Shown piece after piece: positions 1 to 7,709 of a DNA stretch of 39,456 nucleotides. Each line of letters opens with the position of its first letter. The stretch's first letter is position 1. Source of the DNA: Candidatus Martarchaeota archaeon (GTDB taxonomy: Archaea > Micrarchaeota > Micrarchaeia > Micrarchaeales > Micrarchaeaceae); the NCBI GenBank assembly GCA_023485505.1, contig JAMCZN010000011.1, forward strand, positions 1-39,456. The letters run 5' to 3'. Both the position numbers and the translations under genes were made by a program. The notes under the pieces are model-generated. The model worked only from the letters and a program-made list of their open reading frames with translations, made no database searches and was not told where the DNA came from.

Positions 1-767
1 TCTATGTCTATCTTCATCATTCCGTCATTTATATGGTAAGTGTTTACCATGTCTTCTATCGTCATGAGCTTTATCTGCATGCCTCCGCTGTTTTCCGTTT
101 CGTCAATCCTTCTTCCTCCCTCGTCGCTTTCGTTTAGGCTTGCGCTGCCCGGCCTTGCAGCTATTCCAGCGTTGAACAGGGTCACTTTCTTTTCAAAACC
201 GTTGTCGCTTATATTCCTCTTGCCCTCCAGGTACAGTTTCGTGAACGGCTCAAATGCGTAAACGTGCTCTGCGCCGGCAGCCGCATAAAACATCGTAGTA
301 TCACATACAAACGCGCCTATGTCCAGCACTTTTCTTCCCTTCACTGTTTTCGCATAACCCAACTTTTCCCTGTCCGATATGTCGCCTATTATGTACGCGG
401 CATATTCAAGGTTAAGCTTGAACCTCCTTCCCATTAGCGTGGCAGTTACCGTATCGTCGCTTGCCTCGATGTCGCATCTTTTTATCGTATCGTTCGAAAG
501 CGCCATGAAGTGCGATATCGCTATGGCCCTATTGAGGTTATTCTTATCTACCTTAATCTGTCTGCCATTCGTATATGTTAGCGTCGACTTCTTGATCAGC
601 CCCTTTGCGATGAACGGCACCTTCCACCAGTCCTTCATGGTCTTTCTCAATGGTTTTATGTAGTGCGTAACTGAGAAGAGCGTTGTGCCTACGACTATTA
701 CCGGAAATCCTATTATCAGCTTTGCCTTGTCCCTCGCGCTAAGATTTTCAAGAAGTATTTTGAACAC
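1..767 (-). CDS. FkbM-family SAM-dependent methyltransferase (3' end cut by window start)
   Basis: Reading the minus strand from a GTG at 767 gives 255 continuous codons that run off the left edge, so the C-terminus is missing. The N-terminus (residues about 15-40) is hydrophobic and basic and could anchor the protein. From about residue 145 the sequence has a Rossmann methyltransferase motif I (VLDIGAFVCDT), followed by AAGAEHVYAFEPF, then NISDNG, and at the cut end MKIDI, matching the MKIDIEG motif. This order is typical of FkbM-type O-methyltransferases that modify glycans or lipids. The GTG lies 4 nt after the stop of the upstream radical SAM gene, so the two are probably co-transcribed. 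Upstream ATGs are in another frame. The family call is firm and the substrate is unknown. The glycan genes nearby suggest a sugar substrate. Confidence 0.82.
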   Translation of the reverse strand, partial: MFKILLENLSARDKAKLIIGFPVIVVGTTLFSVTHYIKPLRKTMKDWWKVPFIAKGLIKKSTLTYTNGRQIKVDKNNLNRAIAISHFMALSNDTIKRCDIEASDDTVTATLMGRRFKLNLEYAAYIIGDISDREKLGYAKTVKGRKVLDIGAFVCDTTMFYAAAGAEHVYAFEPFTKLYLEGKRNISDNGFEKKVTLFNAGIAARPGSASLNESDEGGRRIDETENSGGMQIKLMTIEDMVNTYHINDGMMKIDI

Positions 768-771
768 AATA

Positions 772-1842
772 TCACCATAACATGCTTTTCATATCGCCGA
801 CAATCGTCTGGTAGGCCTCGCACGCCGTCCAGTTGTCCGGTTCCTTGCCCTCTTTTATGAGCTTCCTTACGTCGTTTGCACCATCGCTATTCCATATCTG
901 GTCAAGCTTAAAGCCCGTATCCCTAATGTTGCCCATCCTCCGTTGCCACATTACCGACGGATAAATGTTGCCATAGCTGTCCATGAACAGCGACGCGTCA
1001 AGACTCCTGCTTTTCATCGGCATTTTTCCCGTATTGATGTATCTAATCAGGTTCTTTAGGAATGAAGACTCTATCTTCGCTTCAACTCCAAGCGTGAAGC
1101 TGAACTGCTTTTCCCTCTTTTCCATAAGTTCGATCAGCTCCTGTGCTATTATTCCCCTGTCCGCCACAAAGTCCTCCTTTGTATTGTTGTAATATTCTGA
1201 GATTTGCCCTACGTTTACATGGAAATCGTTGTATGTTATTGCCGGAATCTCCTTTTTCACGCCATCAAAGCACTTTTCGAACTGTCCCTGGTTGTACTTG
1301 CTTATCGTGTAACCAAAGAAGAAGAACAGGTTAGGGTGGCTCTTTTTGAGCTCCATAAGCCTCTTGTACATGCCTATGGCCCTGTCGAAGTTCCCAGGTA
1401 TGCCCCTTAGCGTGTCGTGCATCTCCCTGTAACCGTCAAGGCTTATGGTCATGACGACCTTCGGTATCCCTAGCTGCAGGATCTGCTCTATCTTGCCTAT
1501 GATCATGTCCTGATTGCATAAAGAGTTTGTTGGTATTGTCAACAAATACATGCCCTTGTTGTTTTCATGGAATGCCTTGACTATCTCAACGATGTCCTGC
1601 CTAAGGAAGGGTTCGCCACCAGTTATCTCGAACCACCTGAAATCCCTGTTGTTCCTGGCAAATTCCCTTATCTCATCAAGGCTCAATTCGCCTGTTGGCT
1701 TAAGCTGCCAGATATCGCACGTCTTGCACCTGGACTGGCACTTGAATGTGATGGAAAAGGTGAGCTTATACGGCTTTTTCAATTGCCCAAAGTTGCTCCT
1801 AATGGCGGTCAGTGCCAATCCCGCCAACTTTGTAGTGCTCAT
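772..1842 (-). CDS. Radical SAM domain protein
   Basis: A 356-aa protein with the 4Fe-4S motif CxxxCxxC at Cys35, Cys39 and Cys42, followed by the SAM-binding GGEP at residues 75-78. This arrangement defines a radical SAM enzyme. A conserved SLDGYREMHDTLRG segment follows, as in SPASM/Twitch-type members. The C-terminal third (MDSYGNIYPSVMWQRRMGNI) resembles the region where SPASM proteins hold auxiliary clusters, but it lacks a full set of cysteines, so an auxiliary cluster is doubtful. The start ATG follows a GAGGGTAAC ribosome-binding sequence. It sits just upstream of the FkbM methyltransferase and inside a glycan-like cluster. The reaction is not predictable: tailoring of a sugar, a lipid or a peptide are all possible. 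Confidence 0.88.
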   Translation of the reverse strand: MSTTKLAGLALTAIRSNFGQLKKPYKLTFSITFKCQSRCKTCDIWQLKPTGELSLDEIREFARNNRDFRWFEITGGEPFLRQDIVEIVKAFHENNKGMYLLTIPTNSLCNQDMIIGKIEQILQLGIPKVVMTISLDGYREMHDTLRGIPGNFDRAIGMYKRLMELKKSHPNLFFFFGYTISKYNQGQFEKCFDGVKKEIPAITYNDFHVNVGQISEYYNNTKEDFVADRGIIAQELIELMEKREKQFSFTLGVEAKIESSFLKNLIRYINTGKMPMKSRSLDASLFMDSYGNIYPSVMWQRRMGNIRDTGFKLDQIWNSDGANDVRKLIKEGKEPDNWTACEAYQTIVGDMKSMLW

Positions 1843-1879
1843 GTTACCCTCTATTTTTATGCGTAAATGTGATGTCTAA

Positions 1880-1893
1880 GATGATATAAATAC
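1880..1893. promoter_or_regulatory. Shared TATA-like element between divergent genes
   Basis: The AT-rich core GATATAAATA lies between the minus-strand radical SAM gene and the plus-strand secreted protein. For the plus gene a start about 27 nt downstream would fall near 1914, giving a leaderless or very short leader. Read on the other strand it gives TATTTATATC, about 40 nt ahead of the radical SAM start. This is inferred from spacing and composition. Confidence 0.45.
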
Positions 1894-1922
1894 CTTTATG
1901 GCGCTTTCTTCATGTGCTTGAT

Positions 1923-2741
1923 ATGACATATGCCCAGACTGCATTTTTAACGTTTTTGTTTCTTTTTGGAACGGCATATTCCGGCACCGTTACCCTTACC
2001 GGAACGTGCCATAGCACGCTCTCGTCCAACTATGTGAATTTTACAATAAGCAACTCCGGAAATGATTCGGCCACAGACATGTACGTTACCCCGTATCTTT
2101 TCGGAATGGGCAACGGCAGCGCCGCAAGCGCAAGCTATGCCGGCTTATTGGGGCCAGGCCAAAACTACTCGCACAGTTTCTACATAAACAGCGCACCAAT
2201 ACATGGAACTTATGCGATTGGCTTCATAACCAGCTATTCACAGGGCGGTTCGGCGTTTTCTGCGGCATTCCCGTGCCTTGCAAGTTTCGGTGCCGTTGAG
2301 GGAAGTGGCATTTCCATAGGGAATATCGCCCAAAGCAAAGGAGACTACCTGGAAGCGACCATATACAACAACAGATCAACTGCGGTAAACGCTACAGTAT
2401 ATGCAATAGCCCCGTATTCGTTGGAGATTCTTCCGAAGTCGATAAGCCTGTCATTAAACCCCGGGTCTTACAAAAACGTTAGCTTCGAAGTAAACAGCTC
2501 AATCCCGGATGGCATTGGCGCATTCACGCTTGCGATAGCGGCCGAATATACCGTTAATGGTACGCATCATGCGACGATGTCTACTTACGATATGAAAGCG
2601 GGTTCATCAGTGGTGCAGATAGGGGTAGGCGAAAACAGGTATCTTCCCGAGGAGATAATTGGCACAATAATTATAATGCTTGTCGCACTCATAATAACAT
2701 CGCTGCTAAAGTCCAAGGGGGCAAAGAAAGCCAAAAGATGA
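1923..2741 (+). CDS. Secreted, C-terminally anchored glycoprotein-like protein
   Basis: A 272-aa protein from ATG 1923; an in-frame GTG at 1914 is an alternative start. Residues 1-20 form a signal peptide ending near YSG. The mature part is beta-rich, with Thr/Ser/Asn-rich sequence and roughly ten N-x-S/T sequons (NFT, NGS, NYS, NRS, NAT, NVS, NSS, NGT), and it has two cysteines. A central NxxSxxAxDMYVTPYL segment resembles CARDB/Ig-like adhesion domains. A single transmembrane helix near the C-terminus (IIIMLVALIITSLL) is followed by a basic tail, so the protein would be bound to the cell membrane facing outward. The glycosyltransferase gene starts 4 nt downstream, so the two are probably coupled. 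No specific family was recognised. Confidence 0.75.
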   Translation: MTYAQTAFLTFLFLFGTAYSGTVTLTGTCHSTLSSNYVNFTISNSGNDSATDMYVTPYLFGMGNGSAASASYAGLLGPGQNYSHSFYINSAPIHGTYAIGFITSYSQGGSAFSAAFPCLASFGAVEGSGISIGNIAQSKGDYLEATIYNNRSTAVNATVYAIAPYSLEILPKSISLSLNPGSYKNVSFEVNSSIPDGIGAFTLAIAAEYTVNGTHHATMSTYDMKAGSSVVQIGVGENRYLPEEIIGTIIIMLVALIITSLLKSKGAKKAKR

Positions 2742-2745
2742 TAAG

Positions 2746-3441
2746 TTGCCAAAATCCAACAATCCAAGGGTCTCGATAGTCATCCCTACGTTGAACGAAG
2801 AGAGGAACATGGTTCCCCTGCTTTCCGGGATAAAGAAAGTCATGGACGGTTCCGCTTACGAGTTGATTGTCGTAGACGGAAGCAGGGATGGGCCATCAAC
2901 CGATAGGACGGTCGGGATTGCGAAGAGGTATGGGGCCAGGATCCTATATGCCAATGAGGGCAAGGGGCTTGCCCTGTTGAAAGGGCTCAGGGCAGCACGC
3001 GGACAGGTGCTTGTCTCTATGGATGCGGACCTATCCCATAAGCCGAATGAGCTAAGGCTGCTTATTGCCGGGATAGAAGCGGGATACGACCTGTGTGTGG
3101 GCTCAAGGTTCCTTTTCGGAGGAGGCACGTCGGATATGACAAGGACGCGCATGGTCGTAAATAAGACATTCGTCTTTCTTGTCAATACGATATACGGATC
3201 AAAATACACAGACATGTGCTATGGGTACAGGAGCTTTTCCAGGTCCGGATTCAGAAGGATGAAGCTGAAGGAGCTGGGCCTTGGGATAGAAGCGGAGATA
3301 AACATAAAAGCGCAGAAAGCCGGCCTGCGCATAATAGAAGTGCCAAGCTTCGAAAAGAAACGCGCAGCGGAAAAGGCAAAGGTCATCGCATGGAAGGCCG
3401 GGTTCTCAATACTGTCTACGATATTCAAGAACATGGGCTAA
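2746..3441 (+). CDS. Family 2 glycosyltransferase (dolichyl-phosphate sugar synthase type)
   Basis: A 231-aa GT-A fold glycosyltransferase. The N-terminal VSIVIPTLNEERNM is the GT2 nucleotide-sugar-binding strand, VVDGSRDG at 43-49 matches the usual VVDxSxDGT motif, and SMDADLSHKP around 91-100 contains the metal-binding DxD. These features resemble Dpm1/Alg5-like enzymes that move a sugar from NDP or GDP onto a polyprenyl phosphate. There is no C-terminal transmembrane region, so it is the short soluble type. The start is a TTG at 2746, right after the previous stop; no in-frame ATG lies nearby. A lipid-linked sugar from this enzyme could feed the polytopic glycosyltransferase encoded convergently next door. 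That link is inference. Confidence 0.88.
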   Translation: MPKSNNPRVSIVIPTLNEERNMVPLLSGIKKVMDGSAYELIVVDGSRDGPSTDRTVGIAKRYGARILYANEGKGLALLKGLRAARGQVLVSMDADLSHKPNELRLLIAGIEAGYDLCVGSRFLFGGGTSDMTRTRMVVNKTFVFLVNTIYGSKYTDMCYGYRSFSRSGFRRMKLKELGLGIEAEINIKAQKAGLRIIEVPSFEKKRAAEKAKVIAWKAGFSILSTIFKNMG

Positions 3442-3466
3442 GCAGGGCAAGCCGCTAAAGGATTGG

Positions 3467-5194
3467 CTATTTTTTCGTTACATAGTAGAAGGCATAGTTC
3501 CTGTTATAAGGGACGAACAGCGAGTTTGCTATGGGTTGCAGTGTAAACTCGGTGCGCAGTTCATCGCAGAGATTGTTCGGGGTATAACACCAGTACCCCC
3601 AGTCCACAACAAGACACGAATTCTGGCTCCTTAGCGTATTGAACATGGTGCTGTTGTAGATGTAACTCATCTGCAACGCTGTCCTGTTGTTCATTTGGAA
3701 AAGCCCCGGGTCGTACGTGTATGTTATGCAGTTGTTCGGTATTGCATTGCTATCGTTGTATACGAAATTCTCATAGAACCTTGCGTCTTGCGCCTGCGGT
3801 ATGCTTGACGGGCTTATTGAAAGCAACGGCACCATCACATAGATGGAGAAAGCGATAAGTATTATGAGCAATATGAAGACGAAGTAGCCAATAAACTTAT
3901 TGGCCAGCTTTTTTTTCGAAACATCCCCAAAAATCCGTATTAGCTCAGAGCAGGCAAATCCTGCAGCTATGCTTACCGGCGCTATCATGCTAAGCACGAA
4001 CCTCCAGTCTACCCCGAAAGTGACTGCACCTCCATAAAATAAGGTATAAAGAAGGAAGAATGTGGCAAACCACACAAAAAGGGAAAGAAGCAGCTTTTTC
4101 CTTTTTCCGACTATCATCAACGCGACTCCTAAAATCGCAAGCACGCTGAACAATACCGGCTGCATTATGTATTGGTTTTGGTAATAGTCAAACCAGAACA
4201 GTACGTTGCCGCAGACATTGTATTTGAAATTAATCATGCTGAAACTGCTGTTTACGGTGGTGCTTTTGTTTGGCGCGCATGTGCTCTGGAGAGGGGTTCC
4301 CTGGGCCCCATAGTTTCCGTGTTGCAGTTCATTATAGGAAAAGATGAACGACGGGGCGATGGCAATCACGAAGAACAGCAGGACCAGCAATGTCTTTGTA
4401 TTGTATATATTGTCCCTTGCCAGGCAGTATATGTCCTTAAGGGATCTTGTTAACCTGTCACTGTCCAGAAGTATGAACATCGCTATCAATACGATTACAA
4501 ATAAGAACATATCCACTTTCATGTATGTGAGGAATGCAAAAGAGGCAAGGAAAGCGGCAAACGTATAAACGGTCCTTTCCCTAATGAAAATAAGCATGAA
4601 GAAGAGCGCCATTATGGAATACGCGAGCGCAGGGATATCCGACGTGGTCGGCATGGCCCATACGAGAAGCACCGGTGCCATTGCCATTATCAACTCCGCA
4701 AACAGCGCAGTTTTTATGTCCTTGAACATCAGCAATGCGACCAGGAATGTGAATAGCACCGCAAGGCATGCCATGAACAATTCAATCCCAAATGCCGTCG
4801 CCCTGCTTGCCCCGAATAGCGCGTACCCCAAAGCCAGGTTGAACGACGTCCCTATCGGCTCATGAAATATCTCTCCTATAAAGCACTGCGTTGAAGTCCC
4901 ATAGTCGCACATCCATGCCTGGCCGGTATGGAGAAGCGTCAGGGCCATGCCCTGGTATATCGCATCATCAAAGAAAAGCTGTTGCGTCGCTTTTACGGTA
5001 GACAGCTCGAAGACCGCAAATGATGCGACAATCAATACGGCAATGGCAAGATACCTGGCGTTGAGGCCAGAGCGTTTCAATGCCGATGATATGTTTCGGC
5101 GAGACTTTACCGAAAACGCTATTATGCCTATGAAGGACAGGATTATCCCTATGGTAAAGGTATACTCTTCAAAGCCAGAGGAAAGGAGCATCAT
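3467..5194 (-). CDS. Polytopic PMT/ArnT-like glycosyltransferase (GT39/GT83 type)
   Basis: A 575-aa membrane protein with about 11-12 hydrophobic helices and a C-terminal extracytoplasmic domain of about 130 residues. After the second helix it carries FFDDAIYQGMA, an acidic loop typical of the GT-C catalytic loop in PMT_2 and ArnT-like enzymes, followed by FHEPIGTS and FGASRATAFG. Such enzymes use polyprenyl-phosphate sugars to glycosylate lipids or proteins outside the membrane. The start ATG (5194) overlaps the TGA of the carbamoyltransferase gene in an ATGA junction, preceded by GTGGTGT as ribosome-binding site, so translation is coupled. The C-terminal domain contains several Cys (for example CLVVDWGYWCYTPNNLCDEL). 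The acceptor is not known. Confidence 0.82.
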   Translation of the reverse strand: MMLLSSGFEEYTFTIGIILSFIGIIAFSVKSRRNISSALKRSGLNARYLAIAVLIVASFAVFELSTVKATQQLFFDDAIYQGMALTLLHTGQAWMCDYGTSTQCFIGEIFHEPIGTSFNLALGYALFGASRATAFGIELFMACLAVLFTFLVALLMFKDIKTALFAELIMAMAPVLLVWAMPTTSDIPALAYSIMALFFMLIFIRERTVYTFAAFLASFAFLTYMKVDMFLFVIVLIAMFILLDSDRLTRSLKDIYCLARDNIYNTKTLLVLLFFVIAIAPSFIFSYNELQHGNYGAQGTPLQSTCAPNKSTTVNSSFSMINFKYNVCGNVLFWFDYYQNQYIMQPVLFSVLAILGVALMIVGKRKKLLLSLFVWFATFFLLYTLFYGGAVTFGVDWRFVLSMIAPVSIAAGFACSELIRIFGDVSKKKLANKFIGYFVFILLIILIAFSIYVMVPLLSISPSSIPQAQDARFYENFVYNDSNAIPNNCITYTYDPGLFQMNNRTALQMSYIYNSTMFNTLRSQNSCLVVDWGYWCYTPNNLCDELRTEFTLQPIANSLFVPYNRNYAFYYVTKK

Positions 5195-6903
5195 ACACCA
5201 CTTTTATTGGTTACGAACATCCCGTTTATGAACATGTATTTTGTTTTCGTGCTTTTCATCACGTCAATCGCCTCCTCCGGCGTCCTGACTATCGGATAGC
5301 CGTGCAGATTGAAGCTCGTGTTGAGGACCATGCCGTTGCCGCTTATCCTCTTTACTCTCTCAAGGAGGTTTTTGTAAATTGGATTCTCGTCTCCCACCAT
5401 ATGCGGCCTGGCAGAGCCATCGATATGCATAACCGATTTTGCAAGGCCTCTGGCCTTGTCCTTTACCATGTAAGCCATCGTCATGTACTTGTCATAGCCT
5501 TTGCCGTCGAAATCGAATAACGAAGGAACGTCGCCGTCCAGCACCGAAGGCGCAAACGGCTGGTACCATTCGCGTTTCTTCACATAGAGGTTCAGCTTCT
5601 CCTTCACATCTTCAGAGTCGCTTTTCGCAAGTATGCTTCTGTGGCCCAGAGCCCTCGGCCCGTATTCCATCCTGTCCTGGAACCAGAATACGTAGTTGCC
5701 TTTTTCGATCAGTTCTGCGGCATGCGCCGCCTGTTCCTTCGGCGTTTCAATTTCATATTTCAGGCCCCTGTCCTTTTTCAATGCCGCTTCCGTATAATCC
5801 TGGTCAAACGAATCACCCAAATATGCTCCAAAGCCATAGTTCGATTTTCCAGTAGAAAGGTAACTGGAATACAGTGCGCTTCCGAGTGCTATGCCGCCGT
5901 CGCCCATATGCGGGAACACGTACCATCTGTCTATGTTTTCAAGATTCCTCAGTAGCATGTTCATCTTTACATTGGCAAAGATCCCCCCCGCAAAGACCAC
6001 GTTCCTGAAGCCGTACCTGTCAAGGGCATTGCTTATTAGTTTGGCCAGCGCGGTCTCAAGGAGCTGCTGCGCCATATAGGCAAATTGCTCCCTTGGCATG
6101 CTCCATGCTATCCTGTCAAGCATATCGTATTGCTTGTGCCAACCGTATTTGGCCTTGATTATTGAGCCTGTTACATTGTAGAAGTCCTTGAGTTTGTTGT
6201 CATCATATTTGAACGGATACGAATAGCAGGCCATTGCCATTACCTTGCCCTCGTCCTCCTGCTCTCTCATGCCTACAGAGTATGTCACCATCTCATAAAA
6301 CACCCCTATAGAATCCCTTGCCTTTATCACCTGCTTCCTTTCAAGTTTGCCGTTTTCGAATGTGCTGATGCTGCCGCAAAGCCCGTCCCCGAATCCGTCG
6401 AGTGTGATGACCAGGGCGTTATTGAGTCCCGAGGTGAATGCTGCTGTTGCTGCGTGTGCCGTGTGGTGCTCTACTACGTCAAGCCTGGATTTTCCAAAGC
6501 CTATCTTTTTCAGTTGGGATGCGACCGCCGCCCTGCTAATGGTATTGCATCCGGGTACTATTCCAATGGAATTGACAGTATACTTGACCCATCTGCTGTG
6601 CTTTATGTCGTACCATTTTGGTTTCAGCATCTTCCTTCTTCTGAACTGGTAATAGTTCTCCTTTATGTAAGGAAAGACCCTCGTAAGCGTCTTTGTGAAC
6701 TCTGTCGTGGTAAAGGCAATCCTGTCTATGTCCGTGGGCTTCAGTTTTGCAAATGCGAGCGCCGCATTTATGGAGTTTGAGGGAAAGTTTATCTCCAGCT
6801 TTCTTCTCGTGAATCTTTCCTCGTTTGCGGCATAGACTACCCGGTCATCATCTAGCAAAGCTGCCCCGGAATCGTGCCCGTCCCAAATGCCAAGCGTGTA
6901 CAT
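5191..6903 (-). CDS. Carbamoyltransferase, NodU/CmcH/TobZ family
   Basis: A 570-aa protein of usual family length. The N-terminal YrdC-unrelated, ASKHA-fold Kae1-like part begins with LGIWDGHDSGAALL and has NEERFTRRK near 28-35, the metal-binding EHHTAHA at 145-151, LDGFGDG at 168-174, VFAGGIFANVKMN at 303-315 and GDGGIALG at 334-341. The C-terminal carbamoyltransferase domain has YGPRALGHRSI at 414-424 and REWYQPFAPSVL at 444-455. Family members transfer the carbamoyl group from carbamoyl phosphate, through carbamoyl-adenylate, to sugar hydroxyls. The gene is followed by the polytopic glycosyltransferase with an ATGA overlap, supporting a joint role in carbamoylated surface glycan. The specific acceptor sugar is not predictable. 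Confidence 0.93.
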   Translation of the reverse strand: MYTLGIWDGHDSGAALLDDDRVVYAANEERFTRRKLEINFPSNSINAALAFAKLKPTDIDRIAFTTTEFTKTLTRVFPYIKENYYQFRRRKMLKPKWYDIKHSRWVKYTVNSIGIVPGCNTISRAAVASQLKKIGFGKSRLDVVEHHTAHAATAAFTSGLNNALVITLDGFGDGLCGSISTFENGKLERKQVIKARDSIGVFYEMVTYSVGMREQEDEGKVMAMACYSYPFKYDDNKLKDFYNVTGSIIKAKYGWHKQYDMLDRIAWSMPREQFAYMAQQLLETALAKLISNALDRYGFRNVVFAGGIFANVKMNMLLRNLENIDRWYVFPHMGDGGIALGSALYSSYLSTGKSNYGFGAYLGDSFDQDYTEAALKKDRGLKYEIETPKEQAAHAAELIEKGNYVFWFQDRMEYGPRALGHRSILAKSDSEDVKEKLNLYVKKREWYQPFAPSVLDGDVPSLFDFDGKGYDKYMTMAYMVKDKARGLAKSVMHIDGSARPHMVGDENPIYKNLLERVKRISGNGMVLNTSFNLHGYPIVRTPEEAIDVMKSTKTKYMFINGMFVTNKSGV

Positions 6904-6949
6904 AAAGACCAGTGAAACATGGATGAAACTATGTTATTGAATGTTCACA

Positions 6950-6959
6950 AAAGTATAAG
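6950..6959 (-). promoter_or_regulatory. TATA-like element for the carbamoyltransferase operon
   Basis: On the minus strand the sequence reads CTTATACTTT, about 47-56 nt upstream of the ATG at 6903. Transcription would start near 6930 and leave a leader of about 25 nt. Assigned from position and composition only. Confidence 0.35.
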
Positions 6960-7012
6960 AATAATATACCATGCCATCAGATGTCCACCTCCCTCGAACG
7001 TTGATAGTACCC

Positions 7013-7022
7013 TTTTTTATAC
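7013..7022 (+). promoter_or_regulatory. TATA-like element upstream of the 206-aa hypothetical gene
   Basis: TTTTTTATAC stands in a less AT-rich surrounding, 38-47 nt before the ATG at 7060. The expected transcription start lies near 7045. No good ribosome-binding sequence is seen before the ATG. Confidence 0.35.
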
Positions 7023-7059
7023 GTTTCTCCGGGTTTTGACATGTAGCGTTATCGTTTGA

Positions 7060-7680
7060 ATGAATAAATACCCGTCAATCAAAAGTCTATTGGAGGTGAT
7101 GACTGCTATTATTTCAGATAGAGGGTGGATGGCAAGAAGGCCGGAGGGGATTGATGGGGCCATTTCACAGCTTGTTAGGCGAGAGTTGGATCTTTGCCTC
7201 TCCAATGGCGCCACATCGTCTGTTGGGCACGGTGCGATTGGTAAAAGGGACGAAGTAAACCGGCTGCTTCAGATACTAAGGGTCGGCGTTACACTAAAGA
7301 ACAGACACATTGCCGATTATCTTTTGCCGCCGCAGTTCAATGTAAATCTATTGGCGCTTGAAGATAAGTTCAGGGCGTGCAGTGAATACAATTTTATCGA
7401 TTCATTCGGTCTGCCTGCGCTGGATTCCACAAGGCTGAAGGTTCTCGTAAGGGTGTATGGTCTAAACAATGAAGAGACCGAACGCATAGCTGCAATATAT
7501 AAAACGCACTATTTCCAGATGATAAAACTGCTTAGGGCCGCCGCGGTTGGCGGTTCTACTGTAGTTACTCCTGTGCAAAACTACATGAAGCTGGAACAGC
7601 ATATGCCTGATTTCATGTTGCTGATAGCGCAGCTATGGATGCGTAATCAAACAATAAAAGAGGGCCTTGCGCCTTCATAA
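7060..7680 (+). CDS. Hypothetical protein, 206 aa
   Basis: I do not recognise this family. The protein appears soluble and mainly helical, with no signal peptide, transmembrane segment or cysteine cluster. It has two Cys only (LDLCLSNG, FRACSEY). The middle part (DSTRLKVLVRVYGLNNEETERIAAIYKTHYF) looks like a helical DNA- or protein-binding bundle, but no clear helix-turn-helix can be defended. It starts at ATG 7060 and ends shortly before the convergent end of the 658-aa membrane-anchored protein gene, with a 29-nt gap. Codon use agrees with the neighbours and the frame is intact for the full length, so it is very likely a real gene. Confidence 0.68.
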   Translation: MNKYPSIKSLLEVMTAIISDRGWMARRPEGIDGAISQLVRRELDLCLSNGATSSVGHGAIGKRDEVNRLLQILRVGVTLKNRHIADYLLPPQFNVNLLALEDKFRACSEYNFIDSFGLPALDSTRLKVLVRVYGLNNEETERIAAIYKTHYFQMIKLLRAAAVGGSTVVTPVQNYMKLEQHMPDFMLLIAQLWMRNQTIKEGLAPS

Positions 7681-7709
7681 CTTATGGATATCGAATTGCA
7701 GCGCAATAG

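Noticed and set aside
40-663. Two plus-strand frames (73 and 94 codons) at the left edge
   Set aside because: The minus strand has a continuous frame with FkbM methyltransferase motifs over the whole region, so the plus-strand frames are shadows.
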